A DNA stretch of 64,000 nt from Salticus scenicus (taxonomy: Eukaryota > Arthropoda > Arachnida > Araneae > Salticidae), in assembly GCA_963930645.1 (NCBI GenBank), contig OZ005659.1, forward strand, positions 157,418,034-157,482,033, written 5' to 3'. The notes under the pieces were generated by a model. It did no database searches, was not told the origin of the DNA, and worked only from the letters and a program-made list of their open reading frames with translations. Position numbers and translations under genes: made by a program. Shown piece by piece: positions 57,774 through 64,000 of the stretch; positions within the stretch are counted from its first letter, which is position 1, and every line of letters begins with the position of its first letter.

Positions 57774-58060
57774 CTAGTATGTTGTGGTCACCACAAGAAT
57801 ATCTTTTATATTTTCCTGTCGAATTCACTAAGTGCGAATAATTTATTAAAAATATAATTAAAAATATTTCACATGATGAATGCAAATAATTTTCATCTTA
57901 AGGAAATCTAACACTATATATCCAAAGAGAAACAGATTTGTCGTCTATAAATAACATCTTATGCGTTTTTATAATGGTTATCTTAGATATTAAATTTCGT
58001 ACATTTCTATGGCATAGACATTAAGGTATAGCCATACCCCAAAAGATATAAGTTTAATGG
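57774..58060 (+). mobile_element. Helentron/DINE-1-like family A, copy 5 (5' part only)
   Basis: 5' end CTAGTATGTTGTGGTCACC then ACAAGAATATCTTTTATA; ATGATGAATGCAAATAATTT follows. The usual 3' part is missing and repeat-like sequence resumes near 58050. Confidence 0.6.
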
Positions 58061-58617
58061 TTTAGAAATCTTTGATTCATGGGATATCAAAGATTTAATT
58101 ACTAAAAATATCTTTATTTTTAATTCAAATGAGTAAAAATTTGAATACCAAAAGGCTTTTTTTTTTTTTTTTTTTTTTTACATTAAGGTTAAAAATTGTT
58201 ACGTCAAGCATAGGCTGAATTTAAAGAAAGGTATTTAAAAATTGTGTCAAAAATTCGATTTTGTACAAATTCTAACTTTACGTTCTTTATCTGTAACTAG
58301 ACGTCTAGAATATAATACAGAAACAGTGTTTTTTTTTTTTTTTTTTTTTTTTTATCCCATTTGAATAATAAAAAAATATTGAAAACATTTTTTGAAGTAA
58401 TTTCAAATGTTTTTAAAATTTAAATTTTTTTCTATTTGTGTTATATTTAGTAAAACCTCAATCAAACTTGTGAAATTCACATTAAGCATTTTCTTTGTCT
58501 TAAGCATATTAAACTTTTAACTTAACTCACAAAGGCACACAAAAAATGGGATAGTTATATTTGACGTTTTTATCAGTAATTTTGCTTCCTTTAATTTTTT
58601 TGAAATATTTAATAAAA
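58061..58617 (+). repeat. Diverged 650-670-bp tandem repeat, tract 8
   Basis: TTTAGAAATCTTTGATTCATG at 58062, AAAATTGTGTCAAAAATTCG near 58240, and later monomer pieces with T runs at 58157-58180 and 58328-58353. Confidence 0.55.
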
Positions 58618-59522
58618 CTAGTATGTTGTGGCCATCACAAAACCTTCTTCCGAATCATCTTTATAACAGCGTCATCTACTGTTTAACATGCACACAATTT
58701 TAATAATAGCTTCTCACTATAACGATTTAACTTATGGTGATTGGTGCAGTTTTAACCAATAGACTCTTAATTGTAACCATGGAAAAAACCACAGAAGGTA
58801 AATAAAAGTAGCATCACCTGTCGGCATATATACACTTTAATTAAATCAGCATAATGTTTCATAATAGTCCTCTCATATATCAAGAATTGTGCAATTATGT
58901 ACAACAGAATCTGAAATATAGCCTTTTTATTCATGTGAAAAATTTGACTCAGAGCAGCAACACCTATCGTTTTATATGCATCTACATAGAATTTGCGTAA
59001 TTTTTTATAATAGCCCTCTCATATACCCAGTTTTGTGCAATTATATGCAATAGAATCTCAGATATACCCTTCACATTCACGGGGAAAATTGTAGCATAGC
59101 AGCTCCATCTATCGGTCGATGTGAGCCCAAATCGATTTGACGCAATAGTTCATAGTGGCCGTCTTACATATCAAGATTTGTTTGATTATACGCCATAGAA
59201 CCTGAGATACAGCATTCCATGAAATCGGAAAAATTGCTGTAAAGCAAAGTCAACTGTTGAATGATTTGCACGAAAAGCGGATATGCACTAACCTAAGTCA
59301 AAATGCAACTACATATAAACCTATATGAAATTCTATGCAGCAATTTATAAGATACAGTTGTCACAAAATTTTTGTCATACACACACACTGATATACGAAC
59401 AGACATTTTCTAAAAATGATAAAATCGAGTTCTGGTCCTCTCAAAACGTGTAAACCAATGAAAAACTGAAGGCAAAAGTCTTACAATTCCAATACTTTCT
59501 TCTATTCAGTATATAGAAGAAA
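58618..59522 (+). mobile_element. Helentron/DINE-1-like family A, copy 6, with tandem core
   Basis: 5' end CTAGTATGTTGTGGCCATC then ACAAAACCTTCTTC. 3' end AATTCCAATACTTTCTTCTATTC then AGTATATAGAAGAAA, a palindrome. Flanks AATATTTAATAAAA and ATAATAAGTTAGTAGATTAT join to a normal 650-bp monomer. The core (58830-59250) is a tandem array of about 145 bp. Confidence 0.7.
58830..59250 (+). repeat. Tandem array, three units of about 145 bp
   Basis: CTCTCATATATCAAGAATTG, CTCTCATATACCCAGTTTTG and TCTTACATATCAAGATTTG mark successive units. Each is followed by AATTATGTACAACAGAATCT-like sequence and a GAGATACAGC-type segment. Confidence 0.75.
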
Positions 59523-62210
59523 ATAATAAGTTAGTAGATTATAAGAAACGCTTTTCTTAAAATATATTTTATAGTCATTTATATGTATATGTGTCATTTA
59601 TATATATATATAGTCATTTATATATTTAATGATTCAGAAGTCTTTGAATCCACTGACAAGAAAACATCAAGATAATTGTATTTTTTTTTTTAAACTTCTT
59701 TTTACTACTTTTTTGTTTTTAATTCATTTATATTAAGGGGAAAAAAGTGTTTTTGTTAAACATAGGTTAAGTGTTAAGGAGAATATTTCAAATTGGTCAA
59801 ACTAATCAATTTTCAATGACTTATAACTTCCCTTTTATTATTTATTTTATGCTAGACTTTCAGTACATGATTCTGAAACTATGTTACTTTCAATTCCAGT
59901 AGATTAACGAAACTTTCAAAGAATTTTCGAATTATTTTAAACTTTTGAAAATTTATTTCTTTTTCCGTTCTTGTTAAGAGAAAATTTTAAACGTATGTTT
60001 GAAATTTTCTTTAAGCATTTTTTCATTCCTTTATGAACATTTCTCTTCTCTTTTAACATTACTCGTAGAGAAAATATCGAATTATAAAAATTTGCTAGTA
60101 ACGTTTTTGGCATAATTTATGCCTTCCTTAATTTCTTTAAATGTAATTCGTGTAGAGTTTAGGGCTAATTTCGACATTAAGAGCCTAGGTATTGCTAGAA
60201 TATCCCTCTTAGGGGGTATTTTAAGAGGTCTTAGCCCTTATTCATGCCAGTTTCAGTGAAAACCAAGGAAAATACTGTATAGTTATGTCATCGAACGTGA
60301 ACAGTGATTTGACTCAGCATCTCTGGCCTTCGGCTTATCGTTGAGCCTATTTCTTTAGAAAAATAATAAAAGTAATTTTATAGATTCCAATCATAAATGC
60401 AAAATTTACATCTTTCTAAAAATATGATTTCTAAAAATCCAATCAATAAATATTTCAAAATTTATTGATTCAGTATTCTTTAATTCAGAATATGCGATAT
60501 CATCAAATTTTATTTAAGTTTGAAGAACGCTTTTATTACTGGTAATGTCATTTTAGTTTTTTATTACTTCTGTAAGAATATAATTTTCAATATTTAATTT
60601 CTAATTTATGCGAGATAAAAAAATGTTTCCATAAAGCATTGGCTAAATTTAAAGAAAATCATTTTAATTTGGATCGCTATAATCAATTTGGGGCGACACC
60701 TAACTTCACGTTCTTAATTTTTTTACTAGATATCCAGAATATTTTCCAGAAAACATATTATTTTTAATCCAGGTAGATTAACAATACTTTCAAAGAATTA
60801 AAATTTTGGAATGGTTTTGAATTTTCAAAAATTTATATCTTTTAACATTTTAGCTGAATTAAAATTTTAATCAAACATTTGAAATGCGTTTTTAGTTATT
60901 TTTTTACTCGCTTTATGAAAAATTTTCTCTTAACAATACTCACACATGAAATTTTAAAATATGATAAGTTACTTCTAACATTTTTTACTATATTTTTGCC
61001 TCTTGAAACTTTGCTAAATAAATAATAAAAGTACATTATTATATAATATCATTACTGTACAAGTAAAAACTTTATAAAAATATGATTCGTAGAATTGTTT
61101 TGATATTTTTAATGATTCAGAAGTTTTTGTTTCAAAAGAGACGATAAAATAATAAATTTTAGAAAAGTTCTTAAAACCCTTTAATTACTAAAAAAATGTT
61201 TTTACTTTTAATTTATTTCATCAAGAATGTGATTTTCAATCAATATTTTATGTTCTTATTTTTAGACAAAAAATGTATTTCCTGTCAAACACTGGCTAGA
61301 GTTAAAGAAAAGTAATTTAAAATTGAAACTTATAATCAATTTTGAACTACGTCTAACTTCAGGTTTTTAACTTGTTATACAAGACATCTAAATTTTTTAG
61401 CTGAAATTATTTTACTTTCGGTGCTGATAGATTAAAGAGAATTTCAAAGTATTTTCGATGGATTTAAGTTACTTATAACATTTTTTACTGCATTTTTCCT
61501 TTTTTAACTTTGTTAAATAAATAATAAAAGCAATTTATTAGATTATAGATTCCATCATTAATGTTGAAATAAAAATATGAGGTATATAATGTCCTTTATA
61601 TGTCAAATGATTCAGAAGTATTTTATCCAGGAGATGAAAATATAACAATATTCACAGAACATTTTAATCATTGAAAATATCTCTTTACTTTTAGTTTATT
61701 TCTGTAAGAATGTTATTTTAATATTTCACATTCTTATTACTAGTCAAAAAAGAAAAACAAAATTCGTGAAACACTGGCTAAAATTAAAGAAAAGTATTTT
61801 AAAACTGAAACTTATAATCAGTTTTGAACTAGGTCTAATATCATTTTCTTAACTTACATTAGAAGTTCTTACTTACATCTAATTTTTTCCCCCAAAAACC
61901 ATGTTATTTTCAATGCTGATAAATTAACGAGACTCTCAATGCATTTTTTAAAAATTTTTGAATATTATTTTAATCCTTTCAAAATGTATTTCTTTTTACG
62001 TTTTAATTAAGTTAACATTTTAATCATATATTTGAAATGCGCTTTAATTTTTTTTCTGCATCCTATGTAATTTTCCCTTTATATATTACTCAAAGAGAAA
62101 GCATTTAAATATGACTTACGTCAATACTTTTGACTGAAAGTTTCCTTGTATTTTTAGAATGACATGAAAAATTTTATTAAACCTAAAACTGAAATAAAAA
62201 CAAAAAATGT
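59523..62210 (+). repeat. Diverged 650-670-bp tandem repeat, tract 9
   Basis: Monomer landmarks near 59800, 60660, 61325 and 61808, followed by the usual downstream pieces (GTAGATTAACGAAACTTTCA at 59889). After 62.2 kb the landmarks disappear. Confidence 0.65.
60145..60350. other. GC-richer insertion in the repeat, unrecognised
   Basis: TAGAGTTTAGGGCTAATTTC ... CTTAGCCCTTATTCATGCC shows a short inverted pair (AGGGCTAA / TTAGCCCT). Then CTGGCCTTCGGCTTATCG. It does not belong to the 650-bp monomer. Could be a small MITE plus a SINE-like tail. Confidence 0.35.
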
Positions 62211-62690
62211 AGTACAGCTTGGAAATAGTTATTTCTGGTCTAGTACATTTAAATCGTCAGTACATAAACGTCACATTTTCTATAGGATTTATCTGTTCAA
62301 ATAAATATTTATTTTAAAATTATAGGGTTTATTAGTTATTTTGTGTTTTATTTGTTTGTTAGTAATTTTGTTTCTTATTTATAAGTTTTTTTAATCTTTT
62401 ACATTTCAATTATTTTAAAATGATTTATCGGAAAATAAAATCAATTAACAGAGGAAAACTTTTTTTTTTCTTTTTTAATAGATACAGTTATAACAAAATT
62501 TCTGCTGAAAGAGCAAAATTATTAATAAAACACTTTCATTGTCTAAAAGTGTGTATTCTTAAATATGGTTAAAAACTTATTTATATAAATATTATAAAAT
62601 TAAATAATTAAAATTTATCATTCGTAGCCAGAATTATAATTACTTAATCAAACTCTATTAAAAATTCTCTTCTTTACGGTCGGCAGCAAG
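62211..62690. other. AT-rich stretch without recognisable gene
   Basis: No repeat landmark or open frame of interest. Confidence 0.55.
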
Positions 62691-62692
62691 TA

Positions 62693-62910
62693 CAGTCGGC
62701 AGCAAAAGTATCGATCACTAACCAATAATTCCGATATCAAAAAGGTACACTTAATACTGTTTTATTAAATAAGTCCTTGTTGAATCATGTTCTTTAACTG
62801 ACTAACAACATGACTCGACAAGGATTTATTTAACAAAGCATTATTAAGTATACTTTTTTTTTTTTAGACAGGGATTATTGCTAGTGCTCGGATACTTTTG
62901 CTAATGTCTG
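62693..62910. mobile_element. Tc1-type MITE, third copy
   Basis: TA at 62691-62692 and 62911-62912. Left CAGTCGGCAGCAAAAGTATCG; right end CGGATACTTTTGCTAATGTCTG. The core GTACACTTAATACTG and AAGTCCTTGTTGAATCATG is as in 10190-10402, with a longer T run in the right arm. GTCGGCAGCAAG just upstream (62680-62690) looks like a second partial end. Confidence 0.82.
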
Positions 62911-62912
62911 TA

Positions 62913-63646
62913 TAGAACGTCTCTTTAAGACATTTTACCTCATGGTTTGATCCATTCCTAAAATGCTTTAAAATAAACTGAAACTTTGCGCTAAATGAAG
63001 CTAAACAATACATTTTCAAGCCAAAGCCATACGATGTAAAATAGGTTATTTTATATTACGGTCTTCTACTTTATATTTCCTATTTAAATGTTGTGATTCA
63101 TTCAAAACATTTTAATTCCTTTTTATATTATTGTAATTCAGTATATTAATGCTACAATAGAACATTAGCTTTATTTATATTTGTTTACATATAAATTAGA
63201 TTATGTAGAATGTAACAAATCATTTGACTGTGTTAAAATAATTGAATAACATCTGAATGACATTCAAAATTAAACTTAGAGTAACTTATTTAAAAAAAAA
63301 AAAAATTGCAATCTCGTAAAGAATTTAAATTCTTGTTTTAATTTTTTTTTTTTTATGGTAGTTATGAAAATGTTTTTTAGATGTTTTTTGTATGAGTAAA
63401 TGAGTTTTTTGTATGAGTTTTCTGTAAACAAGGGTTTGATTAGATTTCTCTAAAAGTTCTTGATTCAAGAAATTTGCTTAATAAATCGTTATATTTTGTT
63501 TCTATTTGCATTTATTTTGAACGATTACACATTTTATTAGTAAATCGTACACGACATTGTCCTATTTAGAATATCTATGAAATTCAAATATTTCCTTACT
63601 CGTTGGAAAAGAATTAATTAATTATCATAATATAAATTTACTATAT
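62913..63646. other. AT-rich stretch without recognisable gene
   Basis: A run at 63292-63304 and a local repetition of TTTTTTGTATGAGT (63385-63420). Nothing else seen. Confidence 0.55.
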
Positions 63647-63650
63647 TTAA

Positions 63651-63878
63651 GGAAACTTGGCACATTAGACTTGACACCACATAAAGTTTCCTATAAAAAT
63701 TTATATTTCCATTTAAAATTTATAAATTGAACCATATTAGGTTTGCTCAGTAAAATATATATTCAGGAAACATTTCTTATGGCTTTTGATACATTTTTGC
63801 AGATTTGAAATCTTTAATGTGTATTTTCTCAGTCCGTATATTTTCATGAATTGGTAATCTTCAAAATGTTAAAACAGC

Positions 63879-63938
<60 letters not shown>

Positions 63939-64000
63939 CGGATAATTAATAGGACCTATTTCAAAGAATTGGGGATGGGTTTTGAAATTTATTAATCCGT
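63651..64000 (+). mobile_element. TTAA-flanked non-autonomous element (copy 2, runs off the window)
   Basis: After TTAA (63647-63650) comes GGAAACTTGGCACATTAGAC then TTGACACCACATAAAG. The following GAACCATATTAGGTTTGCTC and TATTCAGGAAACA match 49458 onward, and GAATTGGGGATGGGTTTTG at the end matches the copy near 50318. The interior is much shorter than in copy 1. Includes a (TA)n(TG)n(TA)n microsatellite at 63879-63938. Confidence 0.6.

Overview
This is gene-poor, very AT-rich nuclear DNA of an animal. It is full of homopolymer runs, microsatellites, diverged tandem repeats and small DNA transposons, and I see no host protein-coding gene or exon I would defend. The mobile-element set (piggyBac, mariner/Tc1 and hAT miniature elements, Penelope-like retroelements with a GIY-YIG domain, tRNA-derived SINEs, DINE-1/Helentron-like repeats) points to an arthropod. 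An arachnid such as a spider is my best guess, but it is inferred only from the kinds of elements present.

Layout. 1-8 kb: a 150-bp tandem-repeat element, a Tc1-type fold-back element, and a Penelope-like insertion (4064-5686). That insertion is an inverted head-to-head dimer flanked by a 13-bp target duplication, and each arm carries a hammerhead-ribozyme motif. 8-13.5 kb: several copies of a TA-flanked MITE whose ends read CACTGAGAAAAA, a 155-bp tandem array opened by three different insertions, and fold-back elements. 13.8-26.5 kb: dispersed elements with the terminal motif ACTTTCTTCTATA, a second Penelope relic with a degenerate hammerhead, and a decayed DDE transposon with 126-bp inverted ends. 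26.5-62.2 kb: a background of strongly diverged tandem monomers of roughly 650-670 bp. Into it have dropped SINEs, two 408-bp elements carrying tRNA-like sequences, Helentron-like elements, a nearly intact piggyBac transposase gene (39908-41771, one frameshift), piggyBac-type and hAT-type miniature elements, and a three-level nested insertion at 50992-51899. 62.2-64 kb: another Tc1 MITE and the start of a TTAA-flanked repeat that runs off the window.

The parts do not form a pathway. The window reads as a stratified record of insertions, in which repeated monomers serve as internal empty sites that fix the ends of younger insertions. The most unusual items are the hammerhead motifs in two separate Penelope lineages, the two 408-bp tRNA-carrying elements with 13- and 10-bp target duplications, and three related element families that place a short hairpin beside GACTTTC at the 5' end and a mirrored hairpin at the 3' end.
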